Assembly: GCF_000178855.1 (NCBI RefSeq)
Contig: NZ_ADVG01000001.1
Coordinates: 186,001-250,000, forward strand
Direction: 5' to 3'
Source: Ktedonobacter racemifer DSM 44963
GTDB taxonomy: Bacteria; Chloroflexota; Ktedonobacteria; Ktedonobacterales; Ktedonobacteraceae
DNA: 64,000 nucleotides
Below the pieces are notes generated by a model. It had not been told where the DNA came from, ran no database searches, and worked only from the letters and a program-made list of their open reading frames with translations. How positions within the stretch are numbered: the first letter of the stretch is position 1; every line of letters starts with the position of its first letter. The translations under genes were made by a program, and so were the position numbers. Below, piece by piece: positions 9,249 to 18,606 of this stretch.

Positions 9249-10748
9249 ATGAGCACGTCCGCAGGAATGAAGAGTTCCCTTGAAGACACTGATAGTGAGA
9301 CGGAGATGAAGCTGAGTAGCAAGCAGACACACCTGATTCAACGGGCACAAACGTGTTGGCAACGCATGCTGGCCTGGCCAGTGGAACATGCATGGGTGCC
9401 CCGGTTGTGGGCCAGAACGCATGATCTCGTCTCTCCCAATTGGGTTTTGCTTCATTTGATTGCGGTCTCCATCAGCGTCTCGTTGCTGGAAACACTGACG
9501 GGACCCGCGTCTGGTCTCTCAGCGCCCACCTGGCAAGTCCTGAAGTGGGCGCCCTTACCTGAATTGAGCAACGCCCTCAGCAGCGTGTCCTTTCTCCTGC
9601 TCGTATTTACCACGTTCTGTGCGTGCCTGCTCTATCTGCTCCTTATCTCCCTCCGTTTGCATGAGCGCCGATGGCGAAGGTGGTCTTTTTCCGTCTTGCT
9701 CCTCGCTTTGCTTCTTGGGGGGACTAGTCTGATTGGCTTGCATGTAACCCTGGCTCTGCAACTTCGCCTGGGGATTCAGGCCTATGGTTTGGTGGCCTAT
9801 GCGCGTGTCTCACACGGGCAGCGGGGTGGGTGGATCACCAGCAGCACCATTGCTCTGGGGATTCTTGTCAGTATGGCATTTCAGGAGGCCCTGTTGGGCA
9901 ATACTTCGTTTTCGCCCACTTTGCTCCAGTATCTGGTCTGGCTGACTGGCCTGGTCTTTATCCAGACACTTTGTGGCCTGGGGGTCCAGGAACGCGCCGC
10001 GCGTCGGCAGAGTGAGCAGTTGGTGAGAGAGCTGACCGCTGCCCAGGAGCAACTGCGTGCCTATGCCATCTCTGCGGAAGAACTGGCCATGATGCGTGAG
10101 CGGGCCCGCGTGGCTCGCGAGATCCATGATACACTGGCGCAGGGTTTTGCCGCGATGAGCATGCACTTAGATACGAGCGTCGTCACGTTTGAGGGCCAGC
10201 CTGCCCTGGCCCTCCACCATCTGGAGCGGGCACGTGAACTTGCCCGCGCCCACTTGCGAGAGTCTCGCAGCGTGATTCTGGACCTGCGGAGCGAAGCGCT
10301 CTCTGGGCAATCACTCACAGCAGCGCTGGCCTCCCTTGCCTCTGCCTGGCGTTCCGAGGCTCCTGGGGGAGGCCAGGCAGTCTTTCATGAGAGTGCACAG
10401 GTGCGTGCATTGACGCCCTCGCCTGCCGTCGAATTGGCCTGTTACCGGATCACGCAGGAAGCACTGACAAACGCCGCCCGGCATGGGCGCGCGACCGCTG
10501 TTGAGATCGAATTGAGCGTCGAAGTACAGGACCTGTGCCTGACGATTACGGACAACGGAGACGGCTTCGATCCCGATACCCTCTCCTCTGACAACTCCTG
10601 CGGCCATTTTGGGATCATTGGGATGCGCGAACGTTTGCGTCTGGTGCATGGCCGCCTGGACATCATCAGTGCGCCAGGCGCAGGGACACAAGTCGCCGCC
10701 ATGATCCCCGTCAGCGAGATCCAAGGAGCAGAGGTGAAGGGAAGGTAA
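9249..10748 (+). CDS. NarL-type sensor histidine kinase
   Basis: A 499-residue membrane kinase. About six hydrophobic segments span residues 63-245, with no large extracytoplasmic domain. The HisKA_3 box follows, with AREIHDTLAQGF carrying the phospho-acceptor His293, then an HATPase_c domain (EALTNAARHG, DNGDGFD, GIIGMRERL). This is the NarL/DegS-type kinase layout. The gene is followed seven bases later by its response regulator. The stimulus is unknown; membrane stress is plausible because an ABC exporter lies just downstream. The start is uncertain, and ATG 9267 or 9306 could be used. Confidence 0.85.
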   Translation: MSTSAGMKSSLEDTDSETEMKLSSKQTHLIQRAQTCWQRMLAWPVEHAWVPRLWARTHDLVSPNWVLLHLIAVSISVSLLETLTGPASGLSAPTWQVLKWAPLPELSNALSSVSFLLLVFTTFCACLLYLLLISLRLHERRWRRWSFSVLLLALLLGGTSLIGLHVTLALQLRLGIQAYGLVAYARVSHGQRGGWITSSTIALGILVSMAFQEALLGNTSFSPTLLQYLVWLTGLVFIQTLCGLGVQERAARRQSEQLVRELTAAQEQLRAYAISAEELAMMRERARVAREIHDTLAQGFAAMSMHLDTSVVTFEGQPALALHHLERARELARAHLRESRSVILDLRSEALSGQSLTAALASLASAWRSEAPGGGQAVFHESAQVRALTPSPAVELACYRITQEALTNAARHGRATAVEIELSVEVQDLCLTITDNGDGFDPDTLSSDNSCGHFGIIGMRERLRLVHGRLDIISAPGAGTQVAAMIPVSEIQGAEVKGR

Positions 10749-10755
10749 GAAGCAC

Positions 10756-11418
10756 ATGCAACTCATTCGTCTTTTCCTGGTGGATGATCATCGGATTGTG
10801 CGTGAGGGCCTCGCGAGCATGCTGGCGACCCAGGCGGATATGCAGGTCGTGGGTGAGGCGAGCACAGGAGACGAAGCCCTTGCCCGGATGGGAGAGGTGC
10901 GCCCTGATATTCTCCTCCTGGACCTGGAGATGCCCGGATTGGATGGGGTGAGCGTATTGGAGCGCGTGCGTACCGATCTTCCCTCTATCCGCACCATTAT
11001 CTTGACCGCTTATGGCAGCGATCAGCGCATCCTGGACGCGGTACGAGCGGGGGCACACGGCTATTTGTTAAAAGGAGCGGGGTTGGACGAAGTGTTGCAC
11101 GCCGTGCGTGTGGTTGCCGCAGGCGGTTCTCTGTTGGAGCCTGCCGTGACTGAACGGTTGCTTGGATCAATGGAACAGTTGCTGCGGAGCGGAAGCATTG
11201 CGGAGATGCTGACCGAACGCGAACGGATGATCCTGACTTATATGGCTCAGGGGTTCTCCAACAAGATGATCGGGCAAGAACTCCATCTCGCCGAGCGGAC
11301 CGTCAAGTTCCATACCACGATTCTGTTTCAGAAATTGCAGGCCTCGAACCGTGCCCAAGCGGTCGCGAAAGCCTTGCAAGAACGCTTGATTCCATTTGCA
11401 CCACCATCACCACCCTAA
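10756..11418 (+). CDS. NarL/LuxR-family response regulator
   Basis: A 220-residue regulator. The receiver domain has the acidic pair D10/D11 and phospho-acceptor Asp56 in LLLDLEMPG; the conserved Lys is in GYLLKGA. A LuxR-type helix-turn-helix occupies about residues 150-205 (LTERERMILTYMAQGFSNK). It is cotranscribed with the kinase at 9249 (7-bp gap). The likely target is the ABC operon beginning 300 bases downstream, as in other kinase-regulator-exporter clusters; that link is inferred from position. Confidence 0.88.
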   Translation: MQLIRLFLVDDHRIVREGLASMLATQADMQVVGEASTGDEALARMGEVRPDILLLDLEMPGLDGVSVLERVRTDLPSIRTIILTAYGSDQRILDAVRAGAHGYLLKGAGLDEVLHAVRVVAAGGSLLEPAVTERLLGSMEQLLRSGSIAEMLTERERMILTYMAQGFSNKMIGQELHLAERTVKFHTTILFQKLQASNRAQAVAKALQERLIPFAPPSPP

Positions 11419-11444
11419 GCCACGCTTCTTTCCCCACAAGACGA

Positions 11445-11460
11445 TTGCCCGAAAGGGCAA
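11445..11460 (+). terminator. Short hairpin after the response regulator
   Basis: TTGCCC GAAA GGGCAA is a six-base stem with a stable GNRA-type loop, 27 bases past the stop. The T-rich stretch behind it is interrupted, so this is a weak terminator candidate. Confidence 0.35.
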
Positions 11461-11478
11461 CGGTCTTTACCCTTTGTC

Positions 11479-11510
11479 TTGATGTGTTCCCCCATTCCAG
11501 CCGCTATACT
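11479..11510 (+). promoter_or_regulatory. Possible promoter of the ABC operon
   Basis: A good -10 (TATACT, 11505-11510) has a TTGATG 20 bases upstream. The spacing is longer than ideal, which is often seen at activator-dependent promoters; the regulator encoded just upstream could supply that. Confidence 0.3.
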
Positions 11511-11718
11511 GCTTCCTCAGAGACGTGCTTGAAAGCACATCCAAACCCCTCTGCGAGCTGACCTCGCACCGATAGGGTGCTGGTGTGCGCTGTTCTTCTG
11601 GCCGTTCTCCTTTCACCCGGATCGTTCAATACAAGATCCGGCTCCCATCTTTCTCGTACAAAGGAGCACACCCTATGTCATGGTTTGTTGATCTCGGACA
11701 CTGTTCCTGGAGGTGGCA

Positions 11719-12678
11719 ATGATTCCCCATACGGAAGCGACCCGGCCCGAGCCTGGAGCACACATCTCAGAGGATTCCCTGGCAATCAATGTCCAGGGAT
11801 TGAGCAAACACTTTGGAGCACGCAAAGCTGTCGATGGACTCACCTTCAGCGTCCCTTGTGGGGTCATTGCTGGGTTCATTGGTCCCAATGGCGCTGGCAA
11901 AACGACCACCATTCGCATGCTGCTGGGACTGATTCGGCCCACAGAAGGCACTGCCACAGTTCTTGGGAAAGGGATCTCCCATCCCCACATGTATCTCCCA
12001 CACATCGGTGGACTCATCGAGTCTCCTGCCTTTTACCCCACCCTGAGTGGACGCAAGAACCTGGAGGTGCTGGCCCATCTGGGTGGCCATCCGCTCCAGC
12101 GGGTCAAACAGGTCCTAGAATTTGTTGGGCTGAACGATCGTGGGAAGGATCTGGTCAGGAGCTACTCGCTGGGCATGAAGCAACGCCTCGGTGTCGCCAT
12201 GGCGCTGCTGCCCGACCCGGAACTGCTCATCCTCGACGAGCCAGCCAATGGCCTGGACCCCCTTGGCATTATCCAGTTACGTGACCAACTGCGAACGCTG
12301 CGTGATCAGGGCAAAACGATCCTGCTCAGTAGCCATCTGCTGGGAGAATTGGAACAGGTGAGCGATTGGCTCGTCATGCTCAACCAGGGCAAGGCGGTGT
12401 TCAGTGGCCCGGCGCGTACGCTTGTTGAGCATCGCGGCGCGCTGATCGTTGAGGCAGCAGACACAATCCAGCGTGATCTGGTTGCCAGGATTGCCACCGA
12501 GGAAGGCTACTCCGTGACCCAGCAAGACGGTTCTCTGCACATTACCTGCCCGGTTGACTGGGCCACAGAACTGAAGAAACGTGCGAAGGAAACTGGTGCC
12601 ACGAATATCACCGTCCATGTGAGAGAGGCCAGCCTCGAAGAGAGCTTTCTGGCCATGCTGAAAGGAGCACACCAATGA
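11719..12678 (+). CDS. ABC transporter ATP-binding protein
   Basis: A 319-residue ATPase with Walker A GPNGAGKTTT, Q-loop region, signature YSLGMKQRL, Walker B LLILDEPANGLD and the switch His in LLSSHLL. The C-terminal extension resembles the DUF4162-like tail of BcrA/NatA-type export ATPases. I start at ATG 11719, five bases after GGAGG, rather than the GTG two codons earlier. It overlaps the permease gene by four bases (ATGA), so the two are translationally coupled. The complex probably exports a lipid, peptide or antibiotic. Confidence 0.88.
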   Translation: MIPHTEATRPEPGAHISEDSLAINVQGLSKHFGARKAVDGLTFSVPCGVIAGFIGPNGAGKTTTIRMLLGLIRPTEGTATVLGKGISHPHMYLPHIGGLIESPAFYPTLSGRKNLEVLAHLGGHPLQRVKQVLEFVGLNDRGKDLVRSYSLGMKQRLGVAMALLPDPELLILDEPANGLDPLGIIQLRDQLRTLRDQGKTILLSSHLLGELEQVSDWLVMLNQGKAVFSGPARTLVEHRGALIVEAADTIQRDLVARIATEEGYSVTQQDGSLHITCPVDWATELKKRAKETGATNITVHVREASLEESFLAMLKGAHQ

Positions 12679-13484
12679 TGCGTGCGTTGCGTAGTGAATT
12701 GACCAAGCTCCGTCGTTGGAGCGTGCTCGCAGGAGGGGCAGCGATGATCATCGTTCCCGCAGCCTATGCCGCTTTCTCCCTCATTCGAGTGACCTCTAGC
12801 GCGAAGACGGCGCAGACCCTCGCCATTCTCCAAACCCTTTCCACGGCGCAAGGGCTTACCACCATGCTCGCCGTCTCGGCCTCATTTGCCACGACCATTG
12901 CGATCATCCTCGTGGCAGCCAACGTGGCAGCAGAATGGTCCCAAGGAACCCTGCGCAATCTGCTGGTGCGCGAACCCAGGCGCTTGCGTCTGCTCGCGGG
13001 AAAAATGCTGGCGCTGCTGCTCTACGCGATCAGTTGCGAGGCGTTGGCGCTCCTCATCGGTTCTGCCGTGGCCCTGCTCGTCGCCCAGTCCCACGGACTT
13101 TCGATCACTCCCTGGACGTCGTCCGAGGGCATGACGGCCTTTTTCAGCTTCTTTGGCTATTCCTTGTTCAGCATTGTTGGCCTCAGCTTCTTGGGGATGC
13201 TTACGGCGGTCTTGACGCGTTCTGCGGCGGCGGCTGTGGGGATCACGCTCGCCTACGCCCTGGTTGGGGAAGTTCTGATTGGGGCGGCATGGCCGGACGG
13301 AGCCCAGTGGCTTCCCGTCCACCTCTTTGGCTACTTGACGAACAGCGTGACCGTGGCTGGAGGGACTGGCGCCTCCGCACCGCCGATGGGATACGGCTCC
13401 GATGTCCTGGTAGCGCTCCTGTGGATGGTTGGCTTCCTGGTGATTAGTGCCGTCGTCGTCCGACGCCGGGATGTTCTTGCGTAG
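12675..13484 (+). CDS. ABC-2 type transporter permease
   Basis: A 269-residue membrane protein with six predicted helices, including a first helix at about 18-38 and others near 62-85, 100-125, 150-180, 184-205 and 240-260. It has the short N-terminal amphipathic stretch (MRALRSELTKLRRW) typical of BcrB/NatB-like permeases. It is the second gene of the two-gene operon and is followed directly by a strong hairpin. Confidence 0.85.
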   Translation: MMRALRSELTKLRRWSVLAGGAAMIIVPAAYAAFSLIRVTSSAKTAQTLAILQTLSTAQGLTTMLAVSASFATTIAIILVAANVAAEWSQGTLRNLLVREPRRLRLLAGKMLALLLYAISCEALALLIGSAVALLVAQSHGLSITPWTSSEGMTAFFSFFGYSLFSIVGLSFLGMLTAVLTRSAAAAVGITLAYALVGEVLIGAAWPDGAQWLPVHLFGYLTNSVTVAGGTGASAPPMGYGSDVLVALLWMVGFLVISAVVVRRRDVLA

Positions 13485-13546
13485 CGAGTAGATGCTCCTG
13501 CGCCGTTGGTACCATCAGTGCTGACGGCGCAGGAGCATCTACTCGC
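13484..13546 (+). terminator. Strong 22-bp hairpin at the end of the ABC operon
   Basis: 13484-13505 (GCGAGTAGATGCTCCTGCGC and on) pairs perfectly with 13525-13546 around a 19-base loop. It starts at the last base of the permease stop codon. The length and position suit a terminator, though no T-run follows and the perfection resembles a mobile palindrome. Confidence 0.5.
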
Positions 13547-13757
13547 TTGCGCCTTTGCGCCATCAGGAGCACTGCTTCATGGCTGATTGCTGTGCTGCAT
13601 CCGGGAACGACGGTGTGGTCACACAGCGTCTCGGCAAGCAGGATCATCGATCATGCGACGGGACTGGAGCGACAAGCGCGTGGATCTTTCCATTTGTCTA
13701 TCTACCCACGCCTATGCCTCCCAGGAAGATGCCGCTCTGGAGAAGGAGAAGACTCTG

Positions 13758-14093
13758 ATGCGACCACCACGTTGGCAACCCTCAATCGCTCTCTCGAAGC
13801 AGGAACAACAGATCGTGGACCGGATACGGCGAGCAAAATTGTTCGTGTTTCTTCGCCATCACCGGCATGCATTGTTCGATGAGCCGTTCCAACAGGAACT
13901 GGCGGAGTTGTACCAGCCAAGCAAACGAGGGCATCCGCCCATTCCTCCAGCGCAACTGGCCTTGGCGGTCATTGTGCAAGCGTATACGGGTATTTCCGAC
14001 GATGAGGTGATCGAGGCGACGCTCATGGATCGGCGCTGGCAGTTAGTACTGGACTGTCTGGATACCGATCAGGCACCATTCGGCAAAGGAACA
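13758..14093 (+). pseudogene. IS1182-like transposase, 5' half (split by the ISL3 element)
   Basis: From ATG 13758 the frame codes for the DUF772-type N-terminal domain of IS1182/IS5-like transposases (HPPIPPAQLALAVIVQAYTG, DRRWQLVLDCLDTDQAPF). The frame is cut after GKGT by the ISL3-type element at 14094. Joining 14093 to 17200 restores F-G-K-G-T-F-V-A-F-R in frame. Confidence 0.8.
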
Positions 14094-14289
14094 GGCTCTG
14101 ACACAACTTTGGGGATAAGCTGATCAATACTTTGACCAATGCTCTCATCCGCTGGTTCTTCCTTTTACTTTCATCTCTCCCATATAGACAACCTCTGGAT
14201 TCTCATCTATACTTCTGCAAAGATAATGGTCCATTTGTGAGATTAGCCAGACCTCATAACTGATAGCAAATCGCATTTGGAGATATACT

Positions 14290-15450
14290 ATGCCACAAGC
14301 TACTAACGGGCATTCCCAGCATGTCACTGTACCGCTGCGTATCGAGCACAATCGTCCCTTTGTGGACTTTGAAGTGAAGGGGGCGGATGGCAGTACTCAT
14401 ACAGCTCGCTTCTGGATCGATACAGGGGGCGGCGCTTTTATCATCACCGAAGCCTTGGCACGGAAACTTGGAATGTCGTGGGAAGAGGTGATAGAAAGCG
14501 ATGGGAGCCGTTTTGCCCCTTGTTCGCCACCAGCGCTCAGCCTCGCTGGTATGCCAGTACGTCTTGAGCATACCCAGGCTCTTGTTATCCTCGGTCAGTC
14601 CGTGCATATGACACCTGGAGTCTTTGCCGATGGGCAGATATGCGGAAACCTTCTCGCACAGTATCATGTCATTTTTGATTATCCTCACCACCAATTCACA
14701 CTGGCAACACCTGACACCCTAACATCTCAGGGCACACCTCTGGCCACGCCTATTCACCCGGAATCGGGTTTTCCTCGCCTTGAGGTACAGATCGATGGGC
14801 AAACGTACGGGATGCTGCTCGATACCGGTGCCTCACATACCATGATCTCACGTATGTTACTGGATACGTTAACGGAGGCGCATCCCGATTGGCCACGCGC
14901 AAATGGAGCCGTCGGCACCGCTAACATGGGGTACGAGCAAGCAGATACAAAGAAATGCATGCTGCGCCTGGCAAAGTGCACATGGGGACCATATCAACTT
15001 GCCGATGTCAGCGTCGTCTCACGAGATCCTGGCGTGTTTGAGGAGCGTATGTCTACGTGGATGGCAGGTCCAATCGTTGGCGCGCTCGGTGGCAATATAC
15101 TCAGGTGTTTTCGGGTCGAAATCGACTATGCCGGGCAAACAACATACCTGGAGCAATATGCCACGCCCACTCCCCACGACATGGACCTGGTTGGACTCAC
15201 TCTGCTGCCTCAGATAGATGGCTCCTATCGTGTCCTGGAGATAGCAACGGGTGGCAACGCTCCCCAGATCTCTGAGCAGATCCAGGCAGGTGATATCCTT
15301 CTGCACGTCAATCAGCAGGAGATTAGCGGCCTATCGCTGGCTAGCGCTGTGGATGCATTGCGCGGTGTGCCGAGTCAGATGCATACATTGCAACTGGAAC
15401 GTGCAGGCCAACGTAGAGAGGTACAGGTTCCTGTTAGGCGCATTCTCTAA
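14290..15450 (+). CDS. Two-domain retropepsin-like aspartyl protease with C-terminal PDZ domain (IS cargo)
   Basis: A 386-residue soluble protein without a clear signal peptide. Two aspartyl protease half-domains each carry the catalytic motif: WIDTGGGAF (Asp44) and LLDTGASHTMI (Asp178). The last about 90 residues form a PDZ-like domain (IQAGDILLHVNQQEISGL). Two DTG motifs in one chain could make a single two-lobed active site. GGAG precedes the ATG by seven bases. It is enclosed between the terminal repeats of the ISL3 element and runs tail-to-tail into the transposase gene. Its role is unknown; processing of a host or element protein is possible. Confidence 0.8.
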   Translation: MPQATNGHSQHVTVPLRIEHNRPFVDFEVKGADGSTHTARFWIDTGGGAFIITEALARKLGMSWEEVIESDGSRFAPCSPPALSLAGMPVRLEHTQALVILGQSVHMTPGVFADGQICGNLLAQYHVIFDYPHHQFTLATPDTLTSQGTPLATPIHPESGFPRLEVQIDGQTYGMLLDTGASHTMISRMLLDTLTEAHPDWPRANGAVGTANMGYEQADTKKCMLRLAKCTWGPYQLADVSVVSRDPGVFEERMSTWMAGPIVGALGGNILRCFRVEIDYAGQTTYLEQYATPTPHDMDLVGLTLLPQIDGSYRVLEIATGGNAPQISEQIQAGDILLHVNQQEISGLSLASAVDALRGVPSQMHTLQLERAGQRREVQVPVRRIL

Positions 15451-17063
15451 ATGCGGTGGAGCACGCGTTGGCGCAGAAGAGCAAAGCCTGCCTTCCCGTA
15501 CATCATGCGCTTGATGAGCTTCACTCTGGTCACATGGCCCTCGACCTGACCGTTATTGATGGGCAGCGTTAACCCGGCCTGCACAGCGGCTTTGTCCCGC
15601 TCCACTCCATGCGCAAAGCTTTGCAGTTCGGGAAGACCGCTCTCTTGCACCTGGATGAGCCAGGTGTCCAGCCGCTCCCCTTCCCGCTTGCGCATCATCA
15701 AGAGAAAGTCTTGAGTCAAGTGATAGGCCGTCTCCAGGGCTGGATGGGCCTGACGAAGAGCATCCAGGTTGACCCGTTTGCCCTCGTCCAGGCCGCCTGG
15801 ATGCCGCATGAAGAGACGCACCGCGGCGCTTGAGGTGTAATGGAGCACACAACGCGTTCCTATAGGGGTTTTCACCTCTGTCTTTTTGAGGGTTTTCAGG
15901 AAACGGTAGACCATCCGTTGTGATCCTGGATAGCCTTGGGCCGCGATTTCCTGCCAGAGACGAGAGCCATTGTGCTCCCCGTCCTGCCACCGTTGGAGCA
16001 CGTAGGGAGCGTACGGGTCAAAGTCGCTCTGCCGCTTGCGCCGTGGTCGCGTATCAGGGGCCACTCCTCGCTCAAACCAATGCCGCACCGTTCGTTCGCT
16101 GGTACCAAGCTGCCGGGCAATCTCCTTGAGCGAGAGACCTTGCTTGCGCAGGCTTACGGCCTGCTGATAGCGCACCTCCCGCTCAGCGCGGCGGATCGCA
16201 ATGGTCCGCGCAACGTGCGCTCCTGGGTCTGGACGCCATTCCTCTACGGGGGCGGACGTGTCTTCGTGAGCTTTTGCTTTTCTTTCCGCTTCCTGGCTTG
16301 CCGTTTTTATCTCGGAAAGAACCCGTGCCAGGAGCTTCTGCACCGCTTCTGACAAGTTCTTACAAATGTGGAAGCGGTCGGCCACTTGAATTGCTTGAGG
16401 TGCGCCAGTTGAGGCCGCGCTGGCGTACTCTGCGCCTCGATCACGGCTGACATGCGTGATCTCTGGGTGGGTAGCCATCCACGCGGCAGCGGTGTCGGCC
16501 TGCCGGTCAGGCAACAGGTCGATGATCTGATGAGCGTCCAGGTCGACCACGACCGTGCCGAACGTTCTGCCACGCTGAAAGGAAAAGTCATCGAGGCCGA
16601 GACACGTCACGCGCTGGGCTTTTGGGGTGGGGAGGTCCATCACCCGGCGCACAATCGTCATCCAGGACGTGGTGATTCCCAAATGTGAGGCGAGACGAGC
16701 GCCGAGTCTGCCACAGGTCGCCAACCCGACCATTTGCAATGCCTGGGTCAAGCGAGTGGTCATCTGAGCCCACGGAGCTACCAGGTGGGGAAGCCGTTCA
16801 GCGAACACCTTGCGCACGCAGTCAACGGTGTCACAAAAGAATTTGCGGACGTGCAGAATGAGTCGAACCTGTTGCCCCGCACAGGGCAGGTCTTTCACGA
16901 TCCGACGATAGCGACTATGCAGGCGGGTGGCTGGCTGGGCACACAACGGACACAGAGCGCTGGTTGAGGTGGCGATGATATGGAGCACCAGTTGCTCCTC
17001 GTTCCTTTCCATCTGGGTCAACTCCAGTCCCTCGCCTAACGGGAAAAACAGAGGCGTCTCCAT
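15447..17063 (-). CDS. ISL3-family transposase
   Basis: A 538-residue transposase. The N-terminus carries a zinc finger (CPLCAQPATRLHSRY and FFCDTVDC). The DDE core follows (LGLDDFSFQRG; VVDLDAHQIIDLLPDR; RDRGAEYA; VADRFHICKNL). A helix-turn-helix-bearing insertion lies near residues 290-330 (GLSLKEIARQLGTSERTV). The catalytic Glu region is at the C-terminus (GQVEGHVTRVKLIKRMMYG). The reading frame is complete, with AAGGAG before ATG 17063, so the element is probably active. Confidence 0.9.
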   Translation of the reverse strand: METPLFFPLGEGLELTQMERNEEQLVLHIIATSTSALCPLCAQPATRLHSRYRRIVKDLPCAGQQVRLILHVRKFFCDTVDCVRKVFAERLPHLVAPWAQMTTRLTQALQMVGLATCGRLGARLASHLGITTSWMTIVRRVMDLPTPKAQRVTCLGLDDFSFQRGRTFGTVVVDLDAHQIIDLLPDRQADTAAAWMATHPEITHVSRDRGAEYASAASTGAPQAIQVADRFHICKNLSEAVQKLLARVLSEIKTASQEAERKAKAHEDTSAPVEEWRPDPGAHVARTIAIRRAEREVRYQQAVSLRKQGLSLKEIARQLGTSERTVRHWFERGVAPDTRPRRKRQSDFDPYAPYVLQRWQDGEHNGSRLWQEIAAQGYPGSQRMVYRFLKTLKKTEVKTPIGTRCVLHYTSSAAVRLFMRHPGGLDEGKRVNLDALRQAHPALETAYHLTQDFLLMMRKREGERLDTWLIQVQESGLPELQSFAHGVERDKAAVQAGLTLPINNGQVEGHVTRVKLIKRMMYGKAGFALLRQRVLHRI

Positions 17064-17191
17064 TCCTGGGTGGTTCTCCTTCTCTCACTCTTTGAGAGAG
17101 AAAACGAACCACCCAACAGACTGTCTCCACTCTCTTGCTCATCGCTGGGAAGAAGAAAAGATGAGTTTATCCCCAAAGCTGTGTCAGAGCC

Positions 17192-17508
17192 AAGGAACAT
17201 TCGTTGCCTTTCGGAAACGCCTGATTGACGCTCAGATGGACCGACGTCTCATCGAACGGACAATTGAGCTGGCCAGCCACACTCAGGAGTTTGGAGCACG
17301 AGCCTTACGTGCCGCCTTAGACAGTAGCCCGTTGTGGGGAGCTGGTCGCGTCGAGGACACATTCAATCTCATCGGACACGCGCTCAAAAAAGCGCTACGC
17401 TTGGTTGCGAAACAACGAGGAGAGATGGTGGCTGACGTCGGTCATGAGGCAGGAGCAGAAATGGTCTGCGGCTCAAGTCTGAAAGCGGTCCTCTGTCATT
17501 TGAACTAA
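17192..17508 (+). pseudogene. IS1182-like transposase, middle part (continues from 14093)
   Basis: After the duplicated 8-mer the frame continues as FVAFRKRLIDAQMDRR and then RAALDSSPLWGAGRVEDT, the expected continuation of the IS1182-type protein. Homology ends at SLKAVLC near 17497 and the frame stops at 17508. The catalytic core is missing, so this transposase was already truncated at its 3' side. Confidence 0.7.
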
Positions 17509-17574
17509 TTCTTTTTCCGTTTGAAGAATATCTTTTCAAGGTGCCAGACACAGAAAAGGCAGAACAGGCGCACT

Positions 17575-17675
17575 TTGCAGCATAACTTTTCTTGGCAGTG
17601 AAGTTCACATTTTCCCTGCTGTCGAGATAGCGCAAACAGCCTTTTTCATAGGGAGAAGAAAAGTTATGCTGCAAA
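17575..17675. mobile_element. 101-bp miniature inverted-repeat element
   Basis: TTTGCAGCATAACTTTTCTT (17575-17594) has a perfect inverse at 17656-17675. Similarity continues weakly outward (CACA..AAAA..CAGG). There is no coding content. It sits at the truncated end of the IS1182-like remnant. Confidence 0.5.
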
Positions 17676-17722
17676 AATCGACCTGTTTTTGTGTGATTTG
17701 ACAGCGTTTTTACCCTAGCCGT

Positions 17723-17950
17723 TGACTCATATCTTGTCCAGCGCCTGGCCTCAGAAGCCAGTTGCGAGCACCGACAAAACTCGTAATCGTTCGGCTTTTG
17801 ATCGATAACCTGACCAGTGGCATCATTTTTGACCGATCAAGTGTCCTCTGGTCCATTGGCGCTGATATGGCTCATGTAACCCTGGTTGGCATGGACTACG
17901 CGGTCAGGATATGGGTTAAACCGGACATGAGCCATGACATCGTTCAAAGC
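17723..17950. repeat. Scattered copies of the degenerate TGAACCATATC-type motif
   Basis: TGACTCATATCTTGTCCAG (17723) and GGTCAGGATATGGGTTAA (about 17910, inverse direction) resemble the motif seen at 8454 and 8481. ATGGCTCATGT near 17867 is mirrored by ACATGAGCCAT near 17927. No gene is apparent from 17676 to 18076. Confidence 0.3.
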
Positions 17951-18076
17951 CGATAAAGAAATGATGGTTGGGCCAATAGGTCATCTGCCTCATGACAGGA
18001 GCAGAGGGCCGCTCTATACTTCTGAAAGGAAGCTGTTCAATAGCGAGCATTTTCCACTATTCACAAGGAGGCAAGA

Positions 18077-18385
18077 ATGTATCTACCCATTCTCAAGGTT
18101 CTCTCTCTCTTTTTTGGCATCATTTTTCTCTTGTACGTGCTGGCAGGCCTTTATCTGATGTCTTTCAAGTCCACATACGCATCTGCTCCGAGAGGGCAAG
18201 CGCGCCAGAATGACGATTTTGGTTGTTTGATCTTGATAGGCCTCTTCCTGATGCTGCTGAGTTTCTTGATCTGGCCAATCGAGCGTTTCTTCCGCAAGGA
18301 AGGTGCCTGGTGGACAGGATGGTGGAAACTTTCTTCTTATGCTGTCCTCGGCGTGTGTTTGCTGCTCGTTGGTTGGTTTCTGTAG
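18077..18385 (+). CDS. Small membrane protein, function unknown
   Basis: A 102-residue protein with three hydrophobic segments (about 7-29, 48-68 and 80-101) and short charged loops. ATG 18077 is preceded by AAGGAGG at good spacing, which supports real translation. I recognise no family. Confidence 0.55.
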   Translation: MYLPILKVLSLFFGIIFLLYVLAGLYLMSFKSTYASAPRGQARQNDDFGCLILIGLFLMLLSFLIWPIERFFRKEGAWWTGWWKLSSYAVLGVCLLLVGWFL

Positions 18386-18606
18386 GCTGGCCCATTCATC
18401 CTCAAGGGCCAATTACTCTAACCGAGATGAGAAAACCCAATAATCTCAACTTTCTAAGACGCCTTCTCTGGCTGATGGACTACTTTACCGTTTTGACCCA
18501 TAAACCGTCCAGCCTGTCTTTGAACGATAACCCGTCCGAATCGGTCAGGACCGGTGGTAAATCACATTTTGCTTATCACTACTGTCAGAAATGTCTTCAA
18601 AGCAGA
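18386..18606. other. Gap with two more transposon-end-like motifs
   Basis: TTTTGACCCATAAACCGTCC (from 18491) and TTGAACGATAACCCGTCCGA (from 18520) are spaced about 29 bases apart, like the pair at 8454/8481. Nothing else is recognisable here. Confidence 0.3.

Larger units (their letters stand above)
14094..17191. mobile_element. ISL3-family element with an aspartyl-protease cargo gene, 8-bp target duplication
   Basis: Terminal repeats are 14094-14118 and 17167-17191 (starting GGCTCTGACACA), matching 24 of 25. They are flanked by the identical 8-mer AAGGAACA at 14086-14093 and 17192-17199. Repeats beginning GGCTCT and 8-bp duplications are family traits of ISL3. The 3,098-bp element holds two convergent genes: the protease (14290-15450) and the transposase (15447-17063), whose stops overlap by four bases. 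Exact duplications and intact genes suggest a recent insertion. ISL3 elements normally carry only the transposase. Confidence 0.88.

Noticed and set aside
13484..13546. The 22-bp hairpin as an IS end of the IS1182-like remnant
   Set aside because: It begins within the permease stop codon and has no partner copy near the remnant's other side, so a terminator is more likely.
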